Origin: RZYX01 sp036654375 | GTDB lineage: Bacteria > Bacillota > Clostridia > Oscillospirales > Acutalibacteraceae | DNA: 64,000 nt | Reading direction: 5' to 3' | Assembly: GCA_036654375.1 (NCBI GenBank) | Contig: JAVVSD010000001.1 | Span: 1-64,000, forward strand | Shown: in pieces, positions 45,320-54,304 of the stretch | Layout: every line of letters starts with the position of its first letter | How positions within the stretch are numbered: the stretch's first letter is position 1 | Made by a program: the position numbers and the translations under genes | Notes under the pieces: model-generated | Seen by the model: the letters and a program-made list of their open reading frames with translations, nothing else | The model's database searches: none | What the model was told of the DNA's origin: nothing

Positions 45320-46099
45320 CTACCATTTAAGGCTTTGGATATATTCTTTTGAATCTAATAATTGATTGTAATTTGAAAAACTGTGATTATATAATTCTAT
45401 AATATAATCACCGTTATATCCTTTATCGGTAAGGAAGTGAATAAAATCTGCAAAATTGAAATTTCCTTCTCCAGGTGGAAGGCAGTCAAATTCATCATTG
45501 TGATCGCTAATATGTACTTGAACAACTTGTTTGTAAAGTTGCTCGATAAATTCAATGGGTTGAAAACCTGAACGAACCGATTGCTTAATGTCAAAGACAA
45601 TTTTAAACTTATCTCCAATAGCTTTTTGCATCTCTATCATGCGCTGAGGAGCTTGCCCCATTGTTCCAACAACATTTTCATGGGCTACTATAATGCCCTG
45701 CTTTTGTCCCTCGTCAATCAAGTTTCCAAAGCGTTCATAGTACTCCTGTGTTTCAATAACTCCCGGGATCCTGCTACCATGTATTACAACAATATTTGCA
45801 CCCAATATATTCGCGGCATTAAAATAGTGCTTATATAGTTCAACAGTATCATAGTATCTTCTTTCATATGTACTAAAAAGCATATATGATTCAGCAAAAG
45901 AAGCCATCGGATGAACCGAGTTTATTCTTAATGAATAAGAATTTTGTATGTTAGCAAGTTCCCTTAAAAAATCTGGAGTAAGTTCTGAAATTGTATTAAA
46001 GAACACTTCTGTGGATGAAAATCCAAGCTCTCCAACCGTTTTCAGGGCTTCTTCTGTTTTCATTGGATAGAAACACGCCGTTGACAATCCAGGTGTCAT
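45320..46099 (-). CDS. sugar phosphate isomerase/epimerase-like TIM barrel
   Basis: A 259-residue AP-endonuclease-2-fold protein. Candidate metal ligands are in VVIHGSR (His), AHENVVG (Glu), FDIKQSVR (Asp), QVHISDHND (His, Asp) and YIIELYNH (Glu). The family isomerises sugars or cuts DNA at abasic sites; the sequence favours the sugar branch, but the substrate is unknown. Start ATG 46099 has a GGAGG-type site (AAGGAGGC). Monocistronic. Confidence 0.75.
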   Translation of the reverse strand: MTPGLSTACFYPMKTEEALKTVGELGFSSTEVFFNTISELTPDFLRELANIQNSYSLRINSVHPMASFAESYMLFSTYERRYYDTVELYKHYFNAANILGANIVVIHGSRIPGVIETQEYYERFGNLIDEGQKQGIIVAHENVVGTMGQAPQRMIEMQKAIGDKFKIVFDIKQSVRSGFQPIEFIEQLYKQVVQVHISDHNDEFDCLPPGEGNFNFADFIHFLTDKGYNGDYIIELYNHSFSNYNQLLDSKEYIQSLKW

Positions 46100-46188
46100 A
46101 TAAGCCTCCTTTTGGCATTATTTTTGCATTGATATTTTATAATAGTAATTATATAATTGTACATAAGGAATTATGTGGAGTTGATTAA

Positions 46189-46458
46189 ATGAGTGAACTT
46201 GTGAATGCAATTAATGATAACCTTAATAAAATGAATAGGCTCTCTAAAAAAGTTTTCATCTATAGTTTAATATTTTGTGTTATTACATTTTTAGGTGCTG
46301 TAGCAACTTTTATATTTGCAAGAGTTTATTGGGATTACTACAACTTTTTAAATTTGACAAGTGAAAAACTTCTTGAGATATTTCAGCTATCATCTGGAAC
46401 GATGATTATTTCTATTTTAATTGAAATTTTCCTTGTTGCAAAAGAAAAGCAACAATAA
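46189..46458 (+). CDS. small membrane protein of unknown function
   Basis: 89 residues with an amphipathic N-terminus (MSELVNAINDNLNKMNRLSK) and two membrane helices (about 22-44 and 68-84). The start has TGGAG 8 nt before ATG. No family recognised; it could be holin-like in size, but there is no phage context. Confidence 0.55.
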   Translation: MSELVNAINDNLNKMNRLSKKVFIYSLIFCVITFLGAVATFIFARVYWDYYNFLNLTSEKLLEIFQLSSGTMIISILIEIFLVAKEKQQ

Positions 46459-46548
46459 TATATATATTTAATTATATCACATTTGTATATAATTACAATA
46501 TTAAAAAGCTGATAGAGTGAAGATAATAAGTAAAAATGAACAATATGC

Positions 46549-46596
46549 AAAAGCCCCATAATTGTAGGATGATATAACTACAATTATGGGGTTTTT
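46549..46596 (+). terminator. terminator between the small membrane protein gene and sigG
   Basis: A perfect 14-bp stem (46554-46567 / 46578-46591) with a 10-nt loop and five T (46592-46596); A-tract on the other side makes it usable from both strands. Confidence 0.85.
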
Positions 46597-46659
46597 GTAC
46601 TGTCTGTACGAAATTGGGCTGTTAATTTTTATCCGATTTTTGATAAATAATGATTTTAT

Positions 46660-47427
46660 TTAATGGCTTTTTATTTGTTTAAGAGCTGACTTTTCAAGCC
46701 TTGACACCTGTGCTTGCGAAATGTTGATTTCTTGTGCAACTTCCATTTGAGTTTTGCCTTGCATAAAACGCATCGTTAAAATTTTCTTTTCTCTTGGACT
46801 TAAATCCTTGATAGATTGTTTAAGCAAAATTTCATCTATCCAATCATCGTCATTTGTATTATCGCCAACTTGGTCCATTACATATATTGTATCTCCACCA
46901 TCTAAATACACAGGTTCATACAAGGACACTGGCTCTACAATCGCCTCAAGAGCTATAACAACATCTTCCTTTGGAACACCGAGTTCCTTAGCTATTTCTT
47001 CTATTTTGGGATCTCTTTGATGCTCGTTAATAAGCTTTTCTTTTGCCTGCATTGCGTGATATGCCATATCTCTGACTGACCTGCTTACTCTTACAGAATT
47101 ATTATCTCTTAAATATCTTCTTATCTCACCGATTATCATCGGCACAGCATAGGTTGAGAAGCGAACATTTTGACTTATATCAAAATTATCAATAGATTTT
47201 ATAAGTCCTATACAACCAACTTGAAATAGATCATCAAGATTTTCTCCTCTATTTGTGAACCGCTGAATAACGCTTAAAACAAGCCTCAAATTTCCATTTA
47301 TCAAATTTTCTCTTGCCTTTTTATCACCCTGTTTAACGCGTTTTAGCAGCTCCATTTTTTCACTTTCTTTTAGTACTTTGAGCTTTGCTGTATTTACTCC
47401 ACAGATTTCAACTTTGTTAAACTGCAT
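46660..47427 (-). CDS. sigG: forespore sigma factor SigG
   Basis: The late forespore-specific RNA polymerase sigma factor, 255 residues. The first residues VEICGVNTAKLKVL are the SigG hallmark. Region 2 contains FQVGCIGLIKSIDNFD and FSTYAVPMIIGEIRRYLRD; region 3 follows; region 4 ends with TQMEVAQEINISQAQVSRLEK (helix-turn-helix). The usual spoIIGA-sigE-sigG cluster is broken here: sigG stands alone. Start ATG 47427 has GAGGTGA. Confidence 0.96.
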   Translation of the reverse strand: MQFNKVEICGVNTAKLKVLKESEKMELLKRVKQGDKKARENLINGNLRLVLSVIQRFTNRGENLDDLFQVGCIGLIKSIDNFDISQNVRFSTYAVPMIIGEIRRYLRDNNSVRVSRSVRDMAYHAMQAKEKLINEHQRDPKIEEIAKELGVPKEDVVIALEAIVEPVSLYEPVYLDGGDTIYVMDQVGDNTNDDDWIDEILLKQSIKDLSPREKKILTMRFMQGKTQMEVAQEINISQAQVSRLEKSALKQIKSH

Positions 47428-47460
47428 ACACTCACCTCACTGCATTGCTTGTCATTAAAA

Positions 47461-47488
47461 TTATTGCCAAAGTGAGTGTATTTAAACC
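47461..47488 (-). promoter_or_regulatory. possible forespore (sigma-F/sigma-G) promoter of sigG
   Basis: On the minus strand GTTTA (47484-47488), 14-nt spacer, GGCAATAAT (47461-47469). The -10 matches the GGnnAnAnT pattern of sigma-F promoters; the -35 is less good. It is about 35 nt before the start codon and fits the known sigma-F start and sigma-G autoregulation of sigG. Confidence 0.45.
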
Positions 47489-47555
47489 GATTTGAAATTA
47501 AATAATAAACAATATTTTTATAGTTTTTATGTATAAAATTTGTAATAATAAAAAA

Positions 47556-47603
47556 CATCCCTAAATTTAAAAAATCTATGAAAGACTTTTAAATTCAGGG
47601 ATG
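47556..47603 (-). terminator. terminator of the radical SAM gene
   Basis: A 17-bp stem (47556-47572 / 47587-47603) with one G-U pair on the minus strand, followed by a U-run there. Confidence 0.8.
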
Positions 47604-47614
47604 TATTTTTTATT

Positions 47615-48211
47615 TCATATAAATTCTCTTACTCTGAATTCTACTCCTATGTTTTTTGCGATGTTATTACACTTTTCAATCTCGTCTTTGCCGATTGTAT
47701 CAACAACTGAAAGCACAACTTTTGGTACATATTTTTTACAATCTTTTGCAAAATCAAGCATTGCATCAAAAGATTTTTGCCCAAAAGATGGGTGACAAAT
47801 CTGTTCATATGTGATTTTATTTGACGCGTTAAGGCTTATTGATACTACATCAACTATTCCTTCAAGCATATGAGCTGTGGGCTTTTCGTTTATAAGGTCT
47901 GATAATCCATTGGTATTAATTCTTATTGTCTTATTTGTATTTTCTCTCAAAAATTTTGCAGTTTCAATAAGAATATCGATCCTTTCAAGTGGTTCTCCAA
48001 ATCCGCAAAAAATAATCTCGCCATATTTATTCATATCAAACTTTTTAAAGTCTGCCTTAATTTCTTCAAGTGTTGGTTCATGCTCAAGCCAGAGTACATT
48101 CCCCTCTCCAACTCCATCAGCTTCATTTCTTACACAAAAATCACAAGAACATGGGCAACGGTTTGTAATGTTGATATAAAGATTATCATACGCTTCATAA
48201 AAAATAGTCAT
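47615..48211 (-). CDS. radical SAM protein of the TatD-linked family
   Basis: A 198-residue short radical SAM protein. The cluster motif CPCSCDFC (Cx3Cx2C) is at about residues 20-27, preceded by DNLYINITNR; the GFGEPLER motif binds S-adenosylmethionine. This resembles the TatD-linked radical SAM family, whose reaction is not known to me. No tatD nuclease gene is adjacent. I start at ATG 48211 with AAGGGAG upstream. Confidence 0.75.
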   Translation of the reverse strand: MTIFYEAYDNLYINITNRCPCSCDFCVRNEADGVGEGNVLWLEHEPTLEEIKADFKKFDMNKYGEIIFCGFGEPLERIDILIETAKFLRENTNKTIRINTNGLSDLINEKPTAHMLEGIVDVVSISLNASNKITYEQICHPSFGQKSFDAMLDFAKDCKKYVPKVVLSVVDTIGKDEIEKCNNIAKNIGVEFRVREFI

Positions 48212-48410
48212 TTGTCTTTCTCCCTTGGAATTTTTATAGTTATATTCTTTGTATTTAAAATGCTTAATTAAATATATCAAAATTTAATTGAAAAATTTTT
48301 GAATTTTTTATTTTATTCTGCCCATTATAGTACAAATTGATGTTAAATTCAACTAACTATAGCTATCTATTTTTATTATAAGCGTGTTTTATAATTAAAT
48401 TAATTGTAAA

Positions 48411-48438
48411 AAAGAGCGTAAAATTACGCTCTTTTTTT
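48411..48438 (-). terminator. terminator of spo0A
   Basis: A stem AAAGAGCGTA/TACGCTCTTT (48411-48420 / 48425-48434) just past the spo0A stop, with T-runs on both strands. Confidence 0.8.
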
Positions 48439-48444
48439 GATATA

Positions 48445-49227
48445 TTATGCGATTTTCATTCTTAGCTTTAACCTGTCACTAATCATTGCAATAAATTCAC
48501 TATTTGTAGGCTTACCACGAGAGTTTTGAATTGTATATCCAAAATATGAGCTTAGTACATCTACATCGCCTCTGTCCCAAGCAACTTCAATAGCGTGTCT
48601 TATGGCTCTTTCAACTCTCGACGGAGTTGTAGCAAATGTTTTTGCAACGCTGGGATAAAGCAGTTTTGTTACAGAGTTCATCATTTCATCGTCATTTATT
48701 GAGAGAATAATCGCTTCTCTTAAATACTGGTATCCTTTTATATGTGCTGGGACACCGATTTGATGCATTATTTCTGACACAACTACATTTAAATCGTCGC
48801 TGAGATTAGTTTCCATATTTGGTTTTATTATGTTATCGTGACCGGCACGGTTCCAGCCGGTCAACTGTGATATTCTTTCTGCAAGTACATTTACATCAAA
48901 AGGCTTGATGAAATAATAGTCTGCACCAGCAGAAAGCATTTCTTGTTCAAATCTTGCATTATCAACACCTGACATTACAAGAACTAATGGCTTTTTTGCA
49001 AACTTTTGACTTTTAATTACTTTTAATACTCCAAGTGCATCTACTCTTGGCATAAAAGCATCTATCAGTAGTACATCAGGAACATTTGAATTTAGTCTTG
49101 ATAGCACCTCTGCTCCATCTTTGGGTACAAGAATCACTTCATGTCCACAATTTTTGAGTATATTAGTGCATGTTTGTCCATATTCGGTTCCTTCTTCTGC
49201 AAGCATAATTCTTAACTTTTTATCCAT
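48445..49227 (-). CDS. spo0A: sporulation master regulator Spo0A
   Basis: The response regulator that commits the cell to sporulation. 260 residues: receiver domain (about 1-125) with phospho-acceptor Asp56 (LLIDAFMP), Ser86 and Lys108 (FIKPFD), then the Spo0A DNA-binding domain (about 150-260) with HIKGYQYLREAI, PSVAKTFATTPSRVERAIRHAIE and NSEFIAMISDRL. The acidic pocket is Glu11-Glu12, where most Spo0A proteins have Asp-Asp. spoIVB lies directly upstream on the same strand, the conserved pairing. A separate sigma-A promoter precedes spo0A. Confidence 0.96.
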   Translation of the reverse strand: MDKKLRIMLAEEGTEYGQTCTNILKNCGHEVILVPKDGAEVLSRLNSNVPDVLLIDAFMPRVDALGVLKVIKSQKFAKKPLVLVMSGVDNARFEQEMLSAGADYYFIKPFDVNVLAERISQLTGWNRAGHDNIIKPNMETNLSDDLNVVVSEIMHQIGVPAHIKGYQYLREAIILSINDDEMMNSVTKLLYPSVAKTFATTPSRVERAIRHAIEVAWDRGDVDVLSSYFGYTIQNSRGKPTNSEFIAMISDRLKLRMKIA

Positions 49228-49259
49228 ATCTTGTTACCTCCATTTCAAATTTCTACCAT

Positions 49260-49288
49260 ATATTACCATATATAAAATTAAATGGCAA
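49260..49288 (-). promoter_or_regulatory. sigma-A promoter of spo0A
   Basis: On the minus strand TTGCCA (49283-49288), 17-nt spacer, TAATAT (49260-49265), 33 nt before the start codon. I see no convincing sigma-H promoter or 0A box (TGTCGAA) nearby. Confidence 0.65.
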
Positions 49289-49358
49289 TACCTTTTTACA
49301 GAAAAAATGGAATTTAATGGAATAACTTTATATGCTTGCATTTTACTACAACTTTATA

Positions 49359-50591
49359 TCAAGATGCTTGCTTTGATAGATAACCTTTGAGTGTATCTTC
49401 CGTATTTATCATATTTTCTGCAAAGATAGCATATCCTTGCAACGGATTATTGACAAAAACATGCGTTACTGCACCAACAAACATACCATTTTGTATTATA
49501 GGACTACCACTCATGCCTTGAACTATTCCACCAGTTTTTTCAATCAGCCTTTTATCGGTAACTTCTATTGTCATGTTTTTTTCATTTAAATCTGAATTTT
49601 GATAAATATGGGTAATCTTAATGTCATAGTTTTGAGGTTTGTTTCCATCAACTGTCGCAATAATTTGTGCAGGTCCTTTTTGAATTTCATATCTCATTGC
49701 AACAGGCATTTCTTTTAAAGTATTGTCAACTGCGATTAAGCTTCCGTATACTCCTGTTGAACCGTTTATTAATAGCGTTCCTAACACCTTGTTATCAAAT
49801 ACACCACACAGCTCTCCAGTTGTGCCTTTAGAACCTTTATAAGCTCCATTTACGCTGGCTGAAACAATATCACCTGAGAGCAACGGCATTATCCCACCTG
49901 TGTCAATATCACACACAGCATGACCAAGCCCCGCAAAAATTGCATTTTCTTTGTCTATAAATGTTATTGTTCCTACACCAGCTGAGCTGTCCCGTATCCA
50001 TAAGCCAGCTTTGTACTTACCATCTGCTTTTGAAAGAGCAGGCGTAAAATTTAAAACAATTTCTTCCCCGTTTCTATCAACAAGAAACTCCAATGGCTTT
50101 CCTTGACTATTTTGTATTTCTTGGGAAAGGTCTGAGTTTGTACATATTTTTTTACCATTTATGGCTTTTACTATATCTCCCTGCTGAAGCTCTGCAAGTT
50201 TTGCTGGATTGATAGTTGCAGCTTTCGTTTCAACATCATCTGTACCTACAATCACAACTCCATCTGTATATAGCCTAATTCCAAAAAGACTTCCACTTGG
50301 TACAACATAGCGTCGTTGAGTCACTGTAATTTTTGCCGACTTTACCGGTATTACATCTAAAAGCGATACATCTAACTTATATTCATCATTTGATTGCCCT
50401 GTTGAAACTGCTTTTGTTTCATTGTTCATCTTTGAATATTCTAATGAGTAAAGCTTGTTTAATTTTAAGTCTTGCTTGGCACTGACAAACATTTCATTTG
50501 GTATAACTTTTTGAGCATAAAACATAGCTGAAAAGATTATGACGCATATAAAAAATGACACAACGCTTATTGCTTTAAAAAGCTTTTGCAT
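49359..50591 (-). CDS. spoIVB: SpoIVB serine peptidase
   Basis: A forespore-secreted PDZ protease that triggers sigma-K activation. 410 residues: N-terminal membrane anchor/signal (about 6-28), PDZ domain (about 105-185, with GIRLYTDGVVIVG and GDIVKAINGKKI) and the S55 peptidase domain with His in AGLGHAVCD and the catalytic Ser in VQGMSGSPIIQNG (about residue 365). Start ATG 50591 has GGAGGTGG. It is followed by spo0A, as in Bacillus and Clostridium. Confidence 0.95.
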   Translation of the reverse strand: MQKLFKAISVVSFFICVIIFSAMFYAQKVIPNEMFVSAKQDLKLNKLYSLEYSKMNNETKAVSTGQSNDEYKLDVSLLDVIPVKSAKITVTQRRYVVPSGSLFGIRLYTDGVVIVGTDDVETKAATINPAKLAELQQGDIVKAINGKKICTNSDLSQEIQNSQGKPLEFLVDRNGEEIVLNFTPALSKADGKYKAGLWIRDSSAGVGTITFIDKENAIFAGLGHAVCDIDTGGIMPLLSGDIVSASVNGAYKGSKGTTGELCGVFDNKVLGTLLINGSTGVYGSLIAVDNTLKEMPVAMRYEIQKGPAQIIATVDGNKPQNYDIKITHIYQNSDLNEKNMTIEVTDKRLIEKTGGIVQGMSGSPIIQNGMFVGAVTHVFVNNPLQGYAIFAENMINTEDTLKGYLSKQAS

Positions 50592-50830
50592 AGCCCACCT
50601 CCATTTCAGTCTGACAACAAATTAATTTAGTTTTGACATTATACCTGTTTCATTTTGATTTTGAGCAAACATTTTATTTTAACCAAAAGGATTAAAATTA
50701 TAAAAAAATTATTTGTTTACTCTTTAATAATTTGCCTTGAAAAAGAAGAATTATTTGCGGTAATAAGATGATATTGCGGAGTAAATTAACAAATAAAATT
50801 TTTATTACTATCTATGTTATCATTTTCTAT

Positions 50831-50896
50831 TTCACTTAATTTTTACTGTATTTTTACACATATTTGTATTTTATTTTTACACGCTATATTTATAAT
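50831..50896 (+). promoter_or_regulatory. possible Pho box and promoter of the pst operon
   Basis: From 50831 five consecutive 11-nt units begin TTCAC, TTTAC, TTTAC, TTGTA and TTTTAC, a direct-repeat array with the helical spacing of PhoP/PhoB sites. A perfect TATAAT follows at 50891-50896 without a good -35, as expected for an activated promoter. The regulator genes are not in the window. Confidence 0.5.
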
Positions 50897-50949
50897 AAAT
50901 TTGTGTCCATAAGGATACAATAATAGAAGAATATTGGAGGCAAATGATT

Positions 50950-51813
50950 ATGAAAAAAGCAATTACATTTTGTTGTATTGTTATTACGCTATTAATTTCT
51001 TTGACAGGATGCAAAGATAATTTATCTCAAAAAATTTCCGTTGTATCAAGAGAAGATGGCTCTGGAACTCGAGGAGCTTTCATTGAAATATTTGAAATTG
51101 AAGAGAAAAATGATAATGGCGAAAAATTTGATAAAACAGCTCCTTCGGCAGAGATTACAAACAGTACCTCGGTTATGATTTCTACAATTGCTGGTAACAA
51201 AAATGCAATTGGTTATATATCTCTTGGTTCACTTAACGACAGCGTTAAATCAATTGCAGTCGATGGAAACAAAGCAAGTATACAAAACATTAAAAATGAT
51301 TCTTACAAAATATCAAGACCTTTTAATATTGCTACAAAAGATAATCTGAGTGAAATCGCATCTGACTTTATCTCTTTTATACTTAGTAAAGAAGGTCAGG
51401 AAGTTATTGAGAAAAAAGGCTATGTGAGCAGTGCTGAAAATCCACCTGCTTATGTTAAAGCAAACAAATCAGGAACAATTACTATTGTTGGCTCGTCTTC
51501 TGTTGCTCCTGTTATGGAAACATTAAAAGAAGCATATATAAAAATTAATCCCAATACAAAAATCCAAATTCAGCAGAGTGACTCAACCTCTGGCATGACA
51601 TCAACAATCGAAGGCATTTGCGACATTGGAATGGCATCACGAGAGCTTAAAGAAAGTGAGCTTTCAAAAGGTCTGAAATCAACTGTAATTGCTATAGACG
51701 GTATTGCTGTTATTGTTAACAAAGAGAGTTCGATTGATACCCTTTCCAGTGAGCAGATTAAGAAAATATTTAAAGGCGAGATAACAAGTTGGGAAGAGCT
51801 TGCAACCAAATAA
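50950..51813 (+). CDS. pstS: phosphate ABC transporter substrate-binding lipoprotein, circularly permuted
   Basis: The phosphate-binding lipoprotein of the Pst importer, 287 residues. Lipobox is SLTGC (Cys near residue 20). The order of segments is reversed relative to standard PstS: first VVSREDGSGTRGAF and the hinge/late region with NAIGYISLGSL (about 30-165), then VGSSSVAPVMETL, IQQSDSTSGM, CDIGMASREL and IAIDGIAVIVNKESS (about 175-287), which normally begin the protein. All phosphate-contacting motifs are present. I start at ATG 50950, 9 nt after GGAGG. First gene of pstSCAB-phoU. Confidence 0.88.
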   Translation: MKKAITFCCIVITLLISLTGCKDNLSQKISVVSREDGSGTRGAFIEIFEIEEKNDNGEKFDKTAPSAEITNSTSVMISTIAGNKNAIGYISLGSLNDSVKSIAVDGNKASIQNIKNDSYKISRPFNIATKDNLSEIASDFISFILSKEGQEVIEKKGYVSSAENPPAYVKANKSGTITIVGSSSVAPVMETLKEAYIKINPNTKIQIQQSDSTSGMTSTIEGICDIGMASRELKESELSKGLKSTVIAIDGIAVIVNKESSIDTLSSEQIKKIFKGEITSWEELATK

Positions 51814-51838
51814 ACCATTACAAATAATCAGGAGACTT

Positions 51839-52684
51839 ATGGTAAATTTTAAAGAAAGCTTTATGAAAATTGTATTTTTGATTGCAACAAGCATCTCCAT
51901 TGTTGCTGTTGCTCTTATTTGTGTTTTTCTTTTTACTGGTGGATTACCTGCTTTTAAAGAAATTGGTATAACCAATTTCTTGTTTGGCAAACAGTGGCTA
52001 CCATCCAGTAATCTATATGGAATTTTGCCAATGATACTTGGCAGTATTTATGTTACACTCGGAGCAATAATCGTTGGCGTTCCAACTGGCGTTTTGTGTG
52101 CAATATTTATGTCCTACTTCTGCCCAAAAAAACTTTATAAAATTCTAAAGCCCGCAATTGATTTACTCGCAGGTATACCATCAATTGTTTATGGATTTTT
52201 TGGGCTGGTTGTTATCGTTCCATTTATGCAAATTTTTTTAGGTAATGGGAAGGGCATTATCACTTCATCAATTCTGCTTGGAATAATGATTTTACCAACC
52301 ATTATTGGCGTATCTGAATCTGCGTTGGCATCAGTTCCTCAATCATATTATGAGGGTGCTTTGGCACTTGGAGCAACTCACGAGAGTAGTGTTTTTAAAA
52401 CTGTTTTACCAGCAGCTAAGTCTGGCGTATTCGCTGCAATAATTTTAGGGATTGGCAGAGCTATTGGCGAGGCAATGGCGGTTATTATGGTTGCTGGTAA
52501 CCAAGCAATTATTCCACACAATATATTTAGTGGGGTTAGGACCCTTACTGCAAACATAGTTCTTGAAATGGGATACGCAACTGACCTTCACCGTGAAGCT
52601 CTTGTAGCTACTGCCGTTGTATTATTTAGCTTTATTTTAATAATCAATCTCTCCTTTGCCTTAATTAAAAGGAGGCTTAAATAA
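51839..52684 (+). CDS. pstC: phosphate ABC transporter permease PstC
   Basis: 281 residues with six membrane helices. The permease EAA-like loop reads SALASVPQSYYEGALALGAT; GIPSIVYGFFGL and GIGRAIGEAMAVIMVAGN are PstC signatures. Start ATG 51839 with CAGGAGAC; 25 nt after pstS. Confidence 0.95.
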   Translation: MVNFKESFMKIVFLIATSISIVAVALICVFLFTGGLPAFKEIGITNFLFGKQWLPSSNLYGILPMILGSIYVTLGAIIVGVPTGVLCAIFMSYFCPKKLYKILKPAIDLLAGIPSIVYGFFGLVVIVPFMQIFLGNGKGIITSSILLGIMILPTIIGVSESALASVPQSYYEGALALGATHESSVFKTVLPAAKSGVFAAIILGIGRAIGEAMAVIMVAGNQAIIPHNIFSGVRTLTANIVLEMGYATDLHREALVATAVVLFSFILIINLSFALIKRRLK

Positions 52685-53550
52685 TGGACTATATCAATAA
52701 GCAAACTGCTAAACAAAAATGGAACTCATACAAAAAAAATCCTTTGTCTTTAATTCTGCTTGTAATTGTTATTTTATCTGCTGTCATAACAATTGGCGTT
52801 TTGCTTTTACTTGTTGGCTATATTTTAGTTAAAGGTGTTCCAAATCTCTCCCCTGCATTATTTTCATTTAAATATAACAGTGAAAATGTTTCTATGCTGC
52901 CCGCAATAATAAACACAATATTCGTCACACTTTTATCTTTGCTTATTGCTGTACCTTTTGGGATTTTTTCAGCCATTTATCTTGTTGAGTATGCAAAACG
53001 AGGGAACAAGTTTGTTTCTGTGGTCAGAATGACAACCGAAACCCTTGCAGGTATACCCTCCATCGTTTATGGACTTTTTGGTTTTCTCATGTTTTCCGTT
53101 TACTTTGGTCTTGGTTATTCCATTCTTGGCGGTGCTTTGACACTTTCAATAATGATACTGCCACTTATTATGAGAACAACAGAAGAAGCCCTTCAATCTG
53201 TTCCAGACTCGTTCAGAGAAGGAAGCTTTGGACTTGGTGCAGGAAAGCTTAGAACAGTTTTTAAAATTGTTATTCCATCTGCAATCCCAGGAATACTTGC
53301 TGGGGTTATACTGGGTATTGGCAGAATTGTTGGAGAAACTGCTGCACTTATCTATACGGCAGGAACTATTCCTGATGTTACGAAATCTGTTTTTGATTCA
53401 GGCAGAACTCTCTCCGTTCATATGTATGCTCTTCTTTCTGAAGGACTATATACCAATCAAGCCTATGCTACAGCTGTAATCCTTCTAATTCTTGTCGTTT
53501 TAGTAAATACTTTGTCTGCTACTTTGGCAAAAAAACTTTCTAAGAGGTGA
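52684..53550 (+). CDS. pstA: phosphate ABC transporter permease PstA
   Basis: 288 residues, six membrane helices. The EAA-like loop reads EALQSVPDSFREGSFGLGA; GIPSIVYGLFGF and GIGRIVGETAALIYTAG match the family. Its ATG overlaps the pstC stop by 1 nt (TAATG). Confidence 0.95.
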   Translation: MDYINKQTAKQKWNSYKKNPLSLILLVIVILSAVITIGVLLLLVGYILVKGVPNLSPALFSFKYNSENVSMLPAIINTIFVTLLSLLIAVPFGIFSAIYLVEYAKRGNKFVSVVRMTTETLAGIPSIVYGLFGFLMFSVYFGLGYSILGGALTLSIMILPLIMRTTEEALQSVPDSFREGSFGLGAGKLRTVFKIVIPSAIPGILAGVILGIGRIVGETAALIYTAGTIPDVTKSVFDSGRTLSVHMYALLSEGLYTNQAYATAVILLILVVLVNTLSATLAKKLSKR

Positions 53551-53554
53551 AAAA

Positions 53555-54304
53555 ATGAATAAGTTTACGATTAAGGATGCCGACCTGTTTTATGGTGACT
53601 TTCAGGCTCTTAAAAATATAAATCTTAACATAACAGCAAATGAAATCACAGCATTTATTGGCCCATCGGGTTGTGGGAAATCTACCTTTCTTAAATCATT
53701 GAATCGAATGAATGACTTGATTGAAAATTGTAAAATTTCTGGAAGTTTTTTACTTGATGATAAAAACATATATGGAGATATTGATATAAATGAATTGCGA
53801 AAAAGAGTTGGAATTGTTTTTCAAAAGCCCAATCCGTTCCCAATGAGCATCTATGACAATGTTGCATTCGGGCCAAAAACTCACGGGGTTAAATCGAAAG
53901 AAAAGCTTGATGAAATTGTTGAAAATTCTCTTCGTTCTGCGGCTATTTGGGATGAAGTCAAAGACAGATTAAAGAAAAGTGCGCTTGGAATATCTGGTGG
54001 CCAACAGCAACGCTTATGCATCGCAAGAGCGCTCGCTGTTCAGCCCGAAGTTCTGCTCATGGATGAACCGACAAGCGCTCTTGACCCCATATCCACATCA
54101 AAAATCGAGGACCTTGTGAGTGAACTGAAAAAAAGCTACACAATAGTTATGGTGACTCATAATATGCAGCAGGCAGCCAGAATTTCTGACAAAACTGCAT
54201 TCTTCCTTTTGGGTGAAATAATTGAAATTGGCAAAACAGATGATATGTTCTCATTCCCAAAGGATAAACGAACTGAAGATTATATTACAGGGAGGTTTGG
54301 ATAA
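53555..54304 (+). CDS. pstB: phosphate ABC transporter ATP-binding protein PstB
   Basis: 249 residues. Walker A GPSGCGKST, Q-loop VFQKPNPFPMSI, signature LGISGGQQQRLCIARAL, Walker B VLLMDEPTSALDP and switch His in MVTHNMQQAARISD. It energises PstCA. 4 nt after pstA, GAGGTG upstream. Confidence 0.97.
   Translation: MNKFTIKDADLFYGDFQALKNINLNITANEITAFIGPSGCGKSTFLKSLNRMNDLIENCKISGSFLLDDKNIYGDIDINELRKRVGIVFQKPNPFPMSIYDNVAFGPKTHGVKSKEKLDEIVENSLRSAAIWDEVKDRLKKSALGISGGQQQRLCIARALAVQPEVLLMDEPTSALDPISTSKIEDLVSELKKSYTIVMVTHNMQQAARISDKTAFFLLGEIIEIGKTDDMFSFPKDKRTEDYITGRFG

Noticed and set aside
46189..46458. Phage holin
   Set aside because: Size and two membrane helices fit, but there is no endolysin or other phage gene nearby.
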